From Alkalibacillus almallahensis (GTDB taxonomy: Bacteria > Bacillota > Bacilli > Bacillales > Alkalibacillaceae): 64,000 bases of DNA. A program made the translations under genes and the position numbers. The stretch's first letter is position 1. Each line of letters begins with the position of its first letter. The stretch is from assembly GCF_011761495.1 (NCBI RefSeq), contig NZ_JAASRU010000003.1:62001-126000 (forward strand), written 5' to 3'. Below the pieces are notes generated by a model. The model searched no databases and was not told where the DNA came from. It saw only the letters and a program-made list of their open reading frames with translations. This document shows, one piece after another, positions 1 to 7,896 of this stretch.

Positions 1-115
1 GCACGGGTTACTCATTTCTGTCAGTGCAGCTTTGCTAATCATGCTACTAGTACAATCGGCTTGGAAATCAGTCCGTAAGCATGGCTACGTTTGGAAAGGA
101 CGGCGCTATTTATGA
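1..115 (+). CDS. Glycosyltransferase, C-terminal tail (partial, carotenoid cluster)
   Basis: Reading frame 2 is open from the window edge to the TGA at 113-115. It encodes a hydrophobic segment followed by a basic tail ending HGYVWKGRRYL. A final membrane segment followed by a W-K-G-R motif is typical of the membrane-anchored family 2 glycosyltransferases found in C30 carotenoid clusters (CrtQ type). The stop overlaps the ATG of the next gene (ATGA at 112-115), which indicates translational coupling with the desaturase. Only about 37 residues are visible, so the family assignment is an inference from the tail and the neighbours. Confidence 0.55.
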   Translation, partial: HGLLISVSAALLIMLLVQSAWKSVRKHGYVWKGRRYL

Positions 116-1575
116 AACAAATCGTTATTATGGGTGCTGGCTTAGGCGGCCTGTCGTCTGCCATTGTCTTAGCCAATGAAGGTTATGACGTTCAAGTCCT
201 TGAAAAGAATCAAGAACCCGGCGGAAAACTGCAACAACGGAATATAAATGGGTACCATTTCGACCTGGGCCCCAGCACGATTACATTGAAGCATATGTTT
301 GAAGAAGTGTTTACGTTATGTGGACGTGATTTAGCAGACTATGTCGAGTTTTACCCGATTAAAGATGGCACGCTTAACATGTTTCATGACGGCACCCAAG
401 TTCCATTCTCATCAGATATTAAAGGAATCCAGGAAGCCATTGCTCAATTTAGCGTACACGATGCTCAGAATTACCCGGCATTCTTATCGGACAGTCAGCA
501 ATTCTATGAGATCGCTGAGAATCAGTTTCTGAATCGATTGATGGATCGGTGGCAAGATAAGCTTGATATAACCTTGTTGCGACAGTTTATGAAGATCAAA
601 CCGTTCACGACTTATCATGACTGGTTAAAGAAATATTTTAACCATCCTTTCACTTTAAGCTTATTAGGTCGTTATGCCACTTATGTAGGTTCATCACCTT
701 ACCAGGCACCAGCCATTTACGGCATGATGGCTTATATCGAAGCTGGCTTAGGGATCTATGGGATCAAAGGTGGTACGTATCAAATAGTTGAAGCGATGCA
801 ACAATTAGCAGAAGAATTAGGCGTCCGTTTCAGTTATAATACAGAAGTAACCCATATAATGACAGAGAATAATCGCGCGATCGGCGTAGAAATCGGTGAT
901 GAACACGTCTATGCGGATCAAGTGATTGCTAATATGGACGCTCTAACGGTTTACGATCGCTTTTTCCCAAATCAGACAGAACATGTGAAAAAGACAGAAC
1001 CTTCGCTATCTGGTTTTGCTTTATTACTTGGGTTAAATCATCGCTACGAGTGGATGCAACATCACCAAGTCTTCTTCCCAGAATCGTATGAACAGGAATT
1101 CGAGCATCTATTTCAAGCGCAAGATGTAATTAGCGACCCGACGATTTACATTTGTTATAGTGGCTATAATGACCTATCAGTCGTACCGAGTGCTAACCAC
1201 AGTAACCTCTTCGTGCTTGTTAACGCACCAAGCCGAATCCATGATTATGACTGGGAGACATTACGCGAGACTTATACGACGTTTCTACTCGACCAATTAG
1301 AAGCAAACGGATTAACAAACATTCGCGACTATATTGAGTATTTAGAAGTGATGACTCCACAAGATTTACACGAGCAAACGGGTGCTTATCAAGGGGCTAT
1401 TTATGGAGCAAGCTCTAATTCATTTCGTCAGGCTTTTTTCCGTTTACCAAATCAAGCTAAAGAAATCAACGGATTATGGTTCGTCGGTGGCTCCACTCAT
1501 CCTGGTGGTGGGACGCCGATTGTCACGAGATCTGGTCGATTAGTTGCTGAAGCCATCATCAACAGGGAGGCATAA
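112..1575 (+). CDS. CrtN/CrtP-type FAD-dependent carotenoid desaturase or oxidase
   Basis: A 487-residue protein of the phytoene desaturase family, acting on membrane-bound carotenoid chains (C30 diapocarotenoids in most Bacillaceae). The N-terminal Rossmann motif GAGLGGLS (residues 8-15) binds FAD, with the acidic residue E31 at the end of the second strand. The signature DLGPSTIT follows near residue 50, and the C-terminal FAD motif GGSTHPGGGTP lies near residues 459-470. I chose the ATG at 112, preceded by GGAAAGGA and overlapping the upstream stop, rather than the TTG at 91. The next gene begins 2 bp after the stop. Sequence alone does not separate desaturase (CrtN) from the related terminal oxidase (CrtP/CrtNb). 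The GPSTIT signature and upstream glycosyltransferase lean toward the latter, which would fit a glycosylated acidic carotenoid. Confidence 0.85.
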   Translation: MKQIVIMGAGLGGLSSAIVLANEGYDVQVLEKNQEPGGKLQQRNINGYHFDLGPSTITLKHMFEEVFTLCGRDLADYVEFYPIKDGTLNMFHDGTQVPFSSDIKGIQEAIAQFSVHDAQNYPAFLSDSQQFYEIAENQFLNRLMDRWQDKLDITLLRQFMKIKPFTTYHDWLKKYFNHPFTLSLLGRYATYVGSSPYQAPAIYGMMAYIEAGLGIYGIKGGTYQIVEAMQQLAEELGVRFSYNTEVTHIMTENNRAIGVEIGDEHVYADQVIANMDALTVYDRFFPNQTEHVKKTEPSLSGFALLLGLNHRYEWMQHHQVFFPESYEQEFEHLFQAQDVISDPTIYICYSGYNDLSVVPSANHSNLFVLVNAPSRIHDYDWETLRETYTTFLLDQLEANGLTNIRDYIEYLEVMTPQDLHEQTGAYQGAIYGASSNSFRQAFFRLPNQAKEINGLWFVGGSTHPGGGTPIVTRSGRLVAEAIINREA

Positions 1576-1577
1576 CC

Positions 1578-2603
1578 ATGACAGATAACATTCATAAACG
1601 TAAAAGTGAACATATCCAATATAGCCTGTCTGAGGAATCTTTAGGTAATGCATCTAATGGTTTTGATGCTTATCAGTTTCGGCATAATGCTTTACCTGAG
1701 CTAAATTTTGAGGAAATTAACTATAAGACCTCTATGTTTGATAAAGGTATGAGCACGCCGTTTTTAATTAGCTCAATGACAGGTGGTGCGGAAATGGCTG
1801 AAACGATTAATCGTAACTTAGCCATTGCTGCTGAAGAGCGAGGTTGGGCGTTAGCCTTAGGATCGACACGTGTGATTTTAGAGAAAAAAGACTTTTTATC
1901 CTCATTCCAGTTACGCTCATATGCTCCGTCCATTCCGATTATTGCCAATTTAGGCGCTGTCCAATTGAATTATGGCGTCACAGTTGATCAAGTTAAGCGT
2001 ATCATCGATTTAACTGAGGCTGATGCTTTAGTGCTTCATTTGAATTCGATTCAAGAAGTGATTCAGTCAGGTGGCGATACGAATTTCTCTGGCTTACTTC
2101 AAAAGATTGCCGAATTAACGAAAGCATTAGATATTCCAGTCGGCGCTAAAGAAGTTGGTTTCGGGATCGACGCGGAGAACGCTCGAAAACTACGTGATGC
2201 AGGCATTGCTTTTATTGATGTGGCTGGGTCTGGTGGGACATCTTGGAGTCAGGTTGAAAAGCTTCGCTCACAAGATCCGATTAAAAAACAAGCGGCTGAG
2301 GCTTTTGTAGGCTGGGGGAATCCGACAGCGAGATGTCTGACCGAGATCCGGAGAGATTTACCTCATGACATGTTAATTGCTAGCGGTGGTATTCGCGATG
2401 GATTAGATGCAGCGAAAGCATTAGCATTAGGCGCAGATCACGTCGGCTTTGCGCGTAAAATTTTAACCGAAGCAGTTGAATCGCCTGAACATGTGGTCGA
2501 ATGGATGAAAGTGAAGGAACTCGAATTACAGATGGTCATGTTCGGAATTGGAGCTGGTGACTTAGCTTCGCTTCAATCAACAGATCGCATTGAAAAAGCG
2601 TAA
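1578..2603 (+). CDS. fni: Type II isopentenyl-diphosphate delta-isomerase
   Basis: A 341-residue FMN- and NADPH-dependent enzyme that interconverts isopentenyl and dimethylallyl diphosphate, supplying the allylic starter for isoprenoids including the carotenoids made by the genes upstream. Visible signatures: the N-terminal RKSEHI phosphate-binding stretch, ISSMTGG for FMN, HLNSIQE in the active site, the GAKEVGFG segment, and ASGGIRDG plus GFAR near the C-terminus for the flavin phosphate. Length matches Bacillus and Staphylococcus Fni (about 345). The ATG follows the upstream stop by 2 bp, with its RBS (AGGGAGG) inside the end of the upstream gene, so the two are co-translated. A weak hairpin with a T-rich tail follows. 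Confidence 0.95.
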   Translation: MTDNIHKRKSEHIQYSLSEESLGNASNGFDAYQFRHNALPELNFEEINYKTSMFDKGMSTPFLISSMTGGAEMAETINRNLAIAAEERGWALALGSTRVILEKKDFLSSFQLRSYAPSIPIIANLGAVQLNYGVTVDQVKRIIDLTEADALVLHLNSIQEVIQSGGDTNFSGLLQKIAELTKALDIPVGAKEVGFGIDAENARKLRDAGIAFIDVAGSGGTSWSQVEKLRSQDPIKKQAAEAFVGWGNPTARCLTEIRRDLPHDMLIASGGIRDGLDAAKALALGADHVGFARKILTEAVESPEHVVEWMKVKELELQMVMFGIGAGDLASLQSTDRIEKA

Positions 2604-2640
2604 CCCGATCAGCACTCGATCGAGTCACGCTTTCTTTTTA
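2594..2640. terminator. Probable convergent terminator after fni
   Basis: AAAAAGCGT and ACGCTTTCTTTTT form outer arms around a GATC-rich inner segment that can also pair. It lies between convergent genes and could serve both. The stem is long but interrupted. Confidence 0.45.
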
Positions 2641-2885
2641 TGCTGTAAGTTATAATCAAGGAGTAAGAGCCCGATTGCAACGACAAACAAGACCATCGAT
2701 TGGCCATTTAGAGCCCACCCCTCTTCTTGCATACTTTCTGTTAAAAAATAGGCGATGACCGCTAAGGTGAACATCGTGCTAAACATACTGAAATAATTAC
2801 GTGAAATCCCGCGCAAACAGTCGATTCCATAAAATGTGATTAAGACGACCGCGATAATGCTAAATACAATAATTGCGATAGTCAT
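2625..2885 (-). CDS. Small membrane protein of unknown function
   Basis: An 86-residue protein with three hydrophobic segments (about residues 2-22, 33-49 and 60-78) and a basic end, HKKKA. I do not recognise a family. The start ATG follows the thioesterase stop by 16 bp and has an AGGTGA-type RBS, so both genes are likely transcribed as one minus-strand operon. Confidence 0.6.
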   Translation of the reverse strand: MTIAIIVFSIIAVVLITFYGIDCLRGISRNYFSMFSTMFTLAVIAYFLTESMQEEGWALNGQSMVLFVVAIGLLLLDYNLQHKKKA

Positions 2886-2901
2886 CGGCTATCACCTCAT
2901 C

Positions 2902-3381
2902 TTATGATTGTCCGAAGTTGTCTGGCATGACAGCAGCGACAACGATCCCCTTCGCTACCGCTTCACCATCCGCATAAACGACGGTATGCACATTGAATTT
3001 CTTCGGATGAACCTCTTCAACCTCACCTGTCACATGCAGTTCCGTGTTTTGTGGCGTTGGCTTTAAATATTTCACATTCAGCTCAGCTGTCACAAATCGT
3101 GGTGGCTCCACGCCATCTTCTGGTTCATGGCCATTTTTACGATGAAGCGCTAATGAAGCTGATCCTGTCCCGTGACAGTCAATAAGTGATGCGATTAATC
3201 CACCGTAGACATACCCTGGAATCGCGGTATATTCTTCAGGTGGTTGATAAATGGTTAAGGTTTCTGTCCCGTTCCAGCCTGTTCTAAAGCCATGACCTAA
3301 TTCGTTATTTCGACCACAGCCAAAGCAATGGGCTAAATCTTGAGGATAATAATCTTGAATCGCATGTTTAATCTCACTCAT
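2902..3381 (-). CDS. PaaI-type hotdog-fold thioesterase
   Basis: A 159-residue cytoplasmic hotdog-fold protein likely to hydrolyse an acyl-CoA or aryl-CoA thioester. The early CFGCG motif and the central GYVYGGLIASLIDCHG stretch match the start of the hotdog central helix in the PaaI/YbgC-like group. The ATG at 3381 is preferred because AGAAAGGTGG lies 8-10 bases upstream. A TTG at 3414 would add 11 residues with no RBS. The substrate cannot be told from the sequence. Confidence 0.75.
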   Translation of the reverse strand: MSEIKHAIQDYYPQDLAHCFGCGRNNELGHGFRTGWNGTETLTIYQPPEEYTAIPGYVYGGLIASLIDCHGTGSASLALHRKNGHEPEDGVEPPRFVTAELNVKYLKPTPQNTELHVTGEVEEVHPKKFNVHTVVYADGEAVAKGIVVAAVMPDNFGQS

Positions 3382-3543
3382 ATTTTGAAGCCACCTTTCT
3401 AGTATTCTAGTCAAAATTTTATCACGAAATCTGATACAATAGAAATCACGTGCTATTTGAATGACTACATTTTGCTATAAAGGGTCTCACCGAATTTATA
3501 ACAATAGCAACTTAAGATTTCAACATAAAGGAAGGCTTCGGCT

Positions 3544-4146
3544 ATGATTTTGAAAAAGTTCTCCATTTTCTTCATTGGTTTATTGATCTTTTCATATGGG
3601 ATTGCTTTGGCGATTCAAGTTCAGTATCTCGGCATTCACCCGTGGGATGTGCTGACGATTGCATTCTATGATTTATTCGGGTTATCAGTCGGGACTTGGA
3701 CGGTGATCATCGGGCTTACTATTATCTTATTCACCTTGTTCGCCAGACGGGAATACATCAACATAGGTACATTTCTAAATACGTTCCTCGTCGGCGTTTT
3801 CGTTGATATGTTTTTATATTTAGAGTGGTTTCCAACTTCAGGTCTTTTAGTTGGGGATATTGCGATTATGTTACTGGCTATTGTTGCGATGGGGATCGGC
3901 GGCGGTACCTATTCAGCTGCCCAAATTGGCCTCGGCCCACGGGATGGTTTTATGCTGTCGATCTCCGATATGACCGGGAAATCCATTCAACGCATACGGA
4001 TTTATGTTGAGACAGGCGTGCTTGTATTAGGACTCGTGCTAGGCGGACCCGTTTTCGTGTTTACGTTTATTTTTACCTTTATTCAAAGTCCGATTTATCA
4101 ACGTGTGTTTTTTGCGATCAAACCTTATACGACACGCGTTCAGTAG
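3544..4146 (+). CDS. YczE/YitT-like integral membrane protein
   Basis: A 200-residue membrane protein with about five hydrophobic helices. The first 70 residues resemble B. subtilis YczE: an N-terminal helix, then LGIHPWDV, then a GLSVGTWTVIIG segment. The glycine-rich stretch MGIGGGTYSAAQIGLGPRDG is typical of this group. YczE has been linked to surfactin production, but the family function is unresolved. The start has AAGGAAGGC upstream. The next gene begins 16 bp after the stop with its own GAGAGGAG RBS, so the two membrane proteins probably share a transcript. Confidence 0.7.
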   Translation: MILKKFSIFFIGLLIFSYGIALAIQVQYLGIHPWDVLTIAFYDLFGLSVGTWTVIIGLTIILFTLFARREYINIGTFLNTFLVGVFVDMFLYLEWFPTSGLLVGDIAIMLLAIVAMGIGGGTYSAAQIGLGPRDGFMLSISDMTGKSIQRIRIYVETGVLVLGLVLGGPVFVFTFIFTFIQSPIYQRVFFAIKPYTTRVQ

Positions 4147-4161
4147 AGAGGAGTTGACTAA

Positions 4162-5097
4162 ATGGCTAAGTATTATGTCTTTCTCATCCTAGTCGTGATG
4201 ATGTTTTCAGGGAATTTAATCGTCGGAAAGGCTGTATCCGATTTGCCTCCTATTACGGTGGCTTTCATACGAAATGTGATTGCTTTTCTTGTGATTATGC
4301 CCTTTGGCTTAAGGCAATTTCGCCAAAATTACGATGTCTTTCGCCGTGATTGGAAGCCATTATTAGGCTTTGCGCTAACTGGTATTACAACGTTTAATGT
4401 TCTAATTTATTTATCGTTGAATTATACGACCTCGACGAATGCTGGAATCGTGGAAGCGACGACTCCTGTTTTCGCGCTGATTGTCGGTTATATCTTTTTA
4501 AAGGAACGCTTATCAGCACGACAATTGGCAGGTGTTGGCTTGTCCTTTGTAGGCGCGGTTTGGGTTCTGATTGAGGGCTCGCTCGAACGTTTGTTAGCTT
4601 TGCAGATTAACCCAGGTGACCTGACGATGCTACTAGCCATGATCGTCTGGGCATTCTATTCATTATTCTTAAAACAACACAATCACAAATATCCAATTTA
4701 CGGAGCGATGTTCGCGATGATTGGTCTAGGCGCACTCGTCATGATTCCCGTGGTTGCGGTGGAATGGCTATTTGTGACGCCGAGTATGGACTGGTTTAAC
4801 GGATCGAGTCTACTAGGTTTACTGTATCTCGGAATCTTCCCATCTGTGATTGCGCTTTACTTCTGGAATGCAGCTGTGCAAAATCTGGGGCCGTCCTTGT
4901 CGAGTGTATTTTTAAACTTGCTGCCCGTGTTCACGACGATTGGTGCAATGATTTTCCTAGGTGAAAACGTCAGCCTCGCTCAAGTCGCAGGTGGTGTCGT
5001 CGTTGTTAGCGGCGTTTTGATCGCAACGAATGTGCGGTTATCGATGTTTAAACGGAAGAAGCATGTGAAGGATTTTCGACGTGATGAATCAGCGTGA
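4162..5097 (+). CDS. DMT-superfamily transporter with two EamA domains
   Basis: A 311-residue inner membrane protein with ten predicted hydrophobic helices arranged as two EamA repeats (about 5-138 and 157-290). The first repeat contains the typical LNYTTSTNAGIVEATTPV segment, the second FWNAAVQNLGPSLSSVFLNL. This family includes metabolite and amino acid exporters, and the substrate cannot be inferred. The tail is strongly basic (FKRKKHVKDFRRD). The transcript probably ends at the hairpin at 5311-5339, so the 20-bp repeat array at 5161-5295 would lie in its 3' untranslated region. Confidence 0.85.
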   Translation: MAKYYVFLILVVMMFSGNLIVGKAVSDLPPITVAFIRNVIAFLVIMPFGLRQFRQNYDVFRRDWKPLLGFALTGITTFNVLIYLSLNYTTSTNAGIVEATTPVFALIVGYIFLKERLSARQLAGVGLSFVGAVWVLIEGSLERLLALQINPGDLTMLLAMIVWAFYSLFLKQHNHKYPIYGAMFAMIGLGALVMIPVVAVEWLFVTPSMDWFNGSSLLGLLYLGIFPSVIALYFWNAAVQNLGPSLSSVFLNLLPVFTTIGAMIFLGENVSLAQVAGGVVVVSGVLIATNVRLSMFKRKKHVKDFRRDESA

Positions 5098-5160
5098 GCG
5101 TTGGTATTACGTGATTGTGGTTCGCTGATGAATTATGGGCGGGCCCGGCCCATATTTTAT

Positions 5161-5295
5161 CGGCGAGCGCCGATATATATCAGCGAATGCCGATATATTC
5201 CAGATGGCGTCGATAAATTTGGTATTGCGCCGTTAAATTTAGAATCGCGCCGTTATTATTGAAATGGCGCCGTTACATAAAATATATCGGCGACT
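5161..5295 (-). repeat. Array A: degenerate tandem units with an exact 20-bp period
   Basis: Six consecutive 20-bp units each place CCG (once TCG) at the same offset: 5170, 5190, 5210, 5230, 5250 and 5270. A GC-rich half (GCGCCG) alternates with an AT-rich half (TTAAATTT, ATATAT). Read on the minus strand the core is about TTTATCGGCGCC. One unit at 5285-5295 (ATATATCGGCGA) is in the opposite orientation. The two flanking halves of the first units also form GGCGA/GCGCC inverted pairs. The array lies between the EamA-transporter stop and its terminator and has no open frame of note. It belongs to the same family as arrays B, C and D. Confidence 0.8.
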
Positions 5296-5310
5296 TCTAT
5301 GATAAATGAT

Positions 5311-5339
5311 ACACAACTGCTCGCAGTTGTGTTTTTTTT
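5311..5339 (+). terminator. Rho-independent terminator of the EamA-transporter unit
   Basis: ACACAACTG (5311-5319) pairs with CAGTTGTGT (5324-5332) around a CTCG loop, followed by a run of T. Confidence 0.85.
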
Positions 5340-5343
5340 GAGC

Positions 5344-5379
5344 AAAAAATAAACCGGTTAGTGCTTAGACTAACCGGTG
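5344..5379 (-). terminator. Terminator of the 52-residue membrane protein gene
   Basis: ACCGGTTAG and CTAACCGGT (5353-5361, 5370-5378) form a stem. On the minus strand it is followed by TTTATTTTTT. Confidence 0.75.
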
Positions 5380-5432
5380 GCAGTTGCTTCATCTATTTGA
5401 ATAGTATGAAATAGGTTCTCTATCTAACTCGT

Positions 5433-5591
5433 TTAGCGGTGTGCTAGATCCATTTCATGTTCACTATGAGCTGGGTCTAGGCGTAGATCGGATTTCTTCT
5501 TCTTGATGCGATTCATGACACTATCCACAAAATATACAGTCGCTAAAAAGAAAAACACAATCGTTGAAACAAGAATTAAAGATGTTGTCAT
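5433..5591 (-). CDS. Small single-pass membrane protein, 52 residues
   Basis: An ORF shorter than most gene callers accept. The protein begins MTTSLILVSTIVFFFLATVY, one membrane helix, followed by a short positively charged patch (RIKKKK) and a charged tail rich in D, H and E ending in HR. The start is preceded by GGAAAGGGG about 9 bases upstream, and a clear terminator follows the stop. That is a complete small transcription unit. The positive-inside rule puts the tail in the cytoplasm. I do not recognise a family. Confidence 0.65.
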   Translation of the reverse strand: MTTSLILVSTIVFFFLATVYFVDSVMNRIKKKKSDLRLDPAHSEHEMDLAHR

Positions 5592-5943
5592 CTTCATCTA
5601 CCCCTTTCCAGTAAAAATTATCATTTAGCATGATTTCCTACTATATAGTATCACATTTATCGGTTATTTCAAGTCAAAAAGCTCATTCTTTTAAATTCTT
5701 TTAATTCCTATCAAATGCTAATGCATTCTCCAAAATTAAATCTTCTATGCAAAAAGCGCTCCCGACGCTATTGTAAGCGGTTGCATAATGGTTCGCTTCT
5801 TAAATTTACTGATTTTTAGGGAAATTTAAGCATCAAACGGAATATAGCTATTTATAAGTTAATGAATAGCTATATGCACTTAAATCCATTCAATTACTTA
5901 CCTATTCTTCATATTTGGTATGAAGTGGTGAATCAATTTATGA
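5592..5943. other. Intergenic stretch upstream of the 52-residue gene
   Basis: AT-rich DNA holding the promoter region of the minus-strand small gene. It contains TGTAAGCGGTTGCA (5772-5785), one mismatch from the CcpA cre consensus TGWAANCGNTNWCA, about 180 bp upstream of the small gene. No other gene is seen. A 73-residue frame at 5862-6083 runs through array B and is judged spurious. Confidence 0.4.
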
Positions 5944-6119
5944 TTTATCATCGAGTTGGGGTGAATTACCATCGGGAGCTGGATGTTTTCCATCGAGTGA
6001 GTGCTGTTTATCATCGGGGTTTACTATTTATCATCGGGCGAAAGCAGCTTACCATCGAGTTAAGCCGTTTTTCCAGCGAGTGAGTGCTGATTATCAGCGA
6101 GTTAGGATCATTTCCTGAG
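5944..6119 (+). repeat. Array B: TTWTCATCGAG units with 20-21 bp period
   Basis: The core CATCG (CAGCG in the last two) starts at 5949, 5970, 5991, 6012, 6032, 6053, 6074 and 6095. The spacings are 21, 21, 21, 20, 21, 21 and 21 bp. A decayed ninth unit (CCTGAGGGA) lies at about 6114. Cores are preceded by TTTAT, TTAC or TTTC and mostly followed by AG or GG. Spacer sequences differ from unit to unit, so the period is kept while the spacers diverge. The array lies between the 52-residue gene promoter and the terminator of the chromate transporter operon. Confidence 0.85.
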
Positions 6120-6134
6120 GGAGTTACTACAACA

Positions 6135-6172
6135 CAAAAAAGCGAGATCCTTAAAATAAGAATCTCGCTTTT
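6135..6172 (-). terminator. Terminator of the chromate transporter operon
   Basis: AGCGAGAT (6141-6148) pairs with ATCTCGCT (6162-6169). On the minus strand a T-run follows. Confidence 0.8.
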
Positions 6173-6181
6173 CATTCAAAA

Positions 6182-6715
6182 TCATGATAAGAAGATTGCG
6201 CCATATGATAAAGCGCCAAGGATCACAAACGCGGGGTGAATATGCCAGCGTTCAAGAGCAAAGAAGCTGAGGGCAATTAATATCATGGTTTGCACGAGCC
6301 CTGCGCCTTCATATGACGTAGTAAAAAATTGAAAGGCTAATACACCTAGTAAAATAGCAATGGCAGGCCTGATTAAAGTCGTCATCCGCTTCACTTTCGG
6401 CGAGTTTTTAAATCGCATGAGTAATTTCAGCAAAATAATCATCGCCACGAGTGACGGAAGAACCGTTGCAGTAATGGCAACGATCGCACCGAAAACGCCT
6501 CCGACTTCATAACCGATATAGCCGGCCATCTTCGTCGCGATCGGGCCTGGTAACGCATTGCCGAGTGCCAACACTTCACCGAATTCAGGCGTTGTCATCC
6601 ATCCATAGCGCTGGACGACTTCGTATTCGATAAGCGGAATGGAGGCAGGGCCGCCACCATAACCGACCACCCCAGGGATTAAAAATGCTAAAAATAAGTG
6701 CCAATACTCGATCAT
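6182..6715 (-). CDS. ywrA: Short-chain chromate transporter subunit, C-type (ChrA family)
   Basis: A 177-residue membrane protein, half the size of classic ChrA, with the family signature GYGGGPASIPL near residue 19 and GNALPGPIATKMAGYIGY near residues 52-69. It pairs with the upstream half-length homologue, as YwrA/YwrB (chr3C/chr3N) do in B. subtilis, where both halves are needed for chromate efflux. Its ATG overlaps the stop of the upstream gene by 4 bp (ATGA type). The gene symbol rests on order and length relative to B. subtilis. Chromate or sulfate-like oxyanion export is known for the family, not shown here. Confidence 0.85.
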   Translation of the reverse strand: MIEYWHLFLAFLIPGVVGYGGGPASIPLIEYEVVQRYGWMTTPEFGEVLALGNALPGPIATKMAGYIGYEVGGVFGAIVAITATVLPSLVAMIILLKLLMRFKNSPKVKRMTTLIRPAIAILLGVLAFQFFTTSYEGAGLVQTMILIALSFFALERWHIHPAFVILGALSYGAIFLS

Positions 6716-7284
6716 GACGCGTCACCTTCTTTCGCCTTAGATGACGGGGACTTCTTAACTAACGCATAAATAATTAGAGCTGCAATTAAAATCGCAGGAT
6801 GCAGTCCAATCAGTTCAAATGCTATTAAACTGACAACACTTAAGCCTATGACCACAGGCCAACCTAAGTCACCCTGCGAACGGCGTAAGAAATTATATGC
6901 CAACATAAATAACATCACACCAACAACTGGTGCAATCGCGTTGGTCATCCCCTGCACAACAGGAGAATCACGGTAATTAATCAACACACTGATCAGCGCA
7001 ATCATAATCAAAACAGTTGGTAATACGGTCGCAGCTAGAGCTGTCGTAAGTCCGACATAGCCACCGATACGGTAACCGATATAACCAGCCATTTTGGTCA
7101 TAATTGGTCCTGGTAGCGAATTACCAATCGCTAGAATATCTGAGAATTCTTCATCACTGAGCCAGCCATAAGTGTCGACAACCTCTTTATGAACGAGTGG
7201 AATTGTCGCTGGTCCACCGCCATATCCTAACATCCCAGCCCTAAAAAAGCTGATGAAGATATCTTTTTGTAAAGCAAATCCCAC
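6712..7284 (-). CDS. ywrB: Short-chain chromate transporter subunit, N-type (ChrA family)
   Basis: A 190-residue membrane protein homologous to its downstream partner. It has LGYGGGPATIPLV near residue 18 and GNSLPGPIMTKMAGYIGYRIGG near residues 52-73, then about four further helices and a charged C-terminus rich in K and S. The start has GGGGAGA upstream. It is the first gene of a two-gene operon that diverges from an Lrp-type regulator, reproducing the B. subtilis ywrB-ywrA/ywrC arrangement. The two proteins probably form a hetero-oligomeric transporter with opposite membrane topology. Confidence 0.85.
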   Translation of the reverse strand: MGFALQKDIFISFFRAGMLGYGGGPATIPLVHKEVVDTYGWLSDEEFSDILAIGNSLPGPIMTKMAGYIGYRIGGYVGLTTALAATVLPTVLIMIALISVLINYRDSPVVQGMTNAIAPVVGVMLFMLAYNFLRRSQGDLGWPVVIGLSVVSLIAFELIGLHPAILIAALIIYALVKKSPSSKAKEGDAS

Positions 7285-7407
7285 TCTTGTCTCCCCTTTC
7301 TAAATTCAAAAATGACAGAATTATTATTCATTGGACTATAGTATGACATATTGCGACGTTTCTTTTATAATTAAAATAAGTAATCTTAACTAAAGCGTGG
7401 TGCTATA

Positions 7408-7857
7408 ATGAAATTAACCGATACTGATTTTAAAATTTTAAATATACTTAGTGACAATGGTCGCATGTCCTATGTTGACTTAGCCAAAGAGCTTGGCTTA
7501 TCTCGTGTTGCCGTTCGCGATCGGATTAATCAAATGCAAGAAGCTGGGATTATCGAAAAATTCAGCGTCGTGATCAACTCAGAGAAAGTCGGTAAAGGAG
7601 TTTCCGCTTTCTTTAACGTCGACTGTGAGCCAAACTCACTCGTTTATGTCGCAGAAAAACTAGCCGACCATCCCAATGTGGCAAGCTGTTATCAAATGAC
7701 GGGGCCAAGCACCTTGCATACCCATGTCCTTGTCGAAGACTTTCAGGCATTAGAGAAATTTATCAACGAAGAGCTTTACGCATTAGAAGGCATTACCCGC
7801 GTCGAAAGTCATATTCTCTTGCGTCGCTTCAAAAGTCGCACAGGTCTCAAATTATAA
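7408..7857 (+). CDS. ywrC: Lrp/AsnC-family regulator, likely of the chromate transporter genes
   Basis: A 149-residue regulator with an N-terminal winged helix (residues 1-60, DFKILNILSDNGRMSYVDLA then LGLSRVAVRDRIN as the recognition helix) and a C-terminal RAM/AsnC ligand domain (about 65-145). It diverges from the chromate transporter operon and is followed by the YwrD-type enzyme on the opposite strand, matching the ywrABCD block of B. subtilis, where YwrC is reported as a regulator of the transporter. The RBS is weak (GTGGTG). The intergenic region of about 120 bp should hold both promoters and the operator. Confidence 0.8.
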   Translation: MKLTDTDFKILNILSDNGRMSYVDLAKELGLSRVAVRDRINQMQEAGIIEKFSVVINSEKVGKGVSAFFNVDCEPNSLVYVAEKLADHPNVASCYQMTGPSTLHTHVLVEDFQALEKFINEELYALEGITRVESHILLRRFKSRTGLKL

Positions 7858-7863
7858 TCATTC

Positions 7864-7895
7864 AAAAACAGGCTGACTGCTCAGCCTGTTTTTTC
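7864..7895. terminator. Bidirectional terminator between ywrC and ywrD
   Basis: AACAGGCTGA (7867-7876) and TCAGCCTGTT (7881-7890) around CTGC, with A-run and T-run on the two sides. Confidence 0.85.
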
Positions 7896-7896
7896 T

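Noticed and set aside
5772-5785. A cre site for CcpA in front of the 52-residue gene
   Set aside because: It has one mismatch and lies about 180 bp from the start of a gene with no link to carbon metabolism. It was kept only as a note in the intergenic entry.
5862-6083. A 73-codon frame crossing array B
   Set aside because: It exists because the 21-bp repeat is a multiple of three and lacks stops in one frame. It has no RBS and a repetitive meaningless product (YHRVGVNYHRELDVFHR).
5161-6119. Reading arrays A and B as a CRISPR array
   Set aside because: The units are 20-21 bp in total, with only 5-11 bp conserved. A CRISPR has 24-37 bp identical repeats with 30-40 bp spacers. No cas genes are present.
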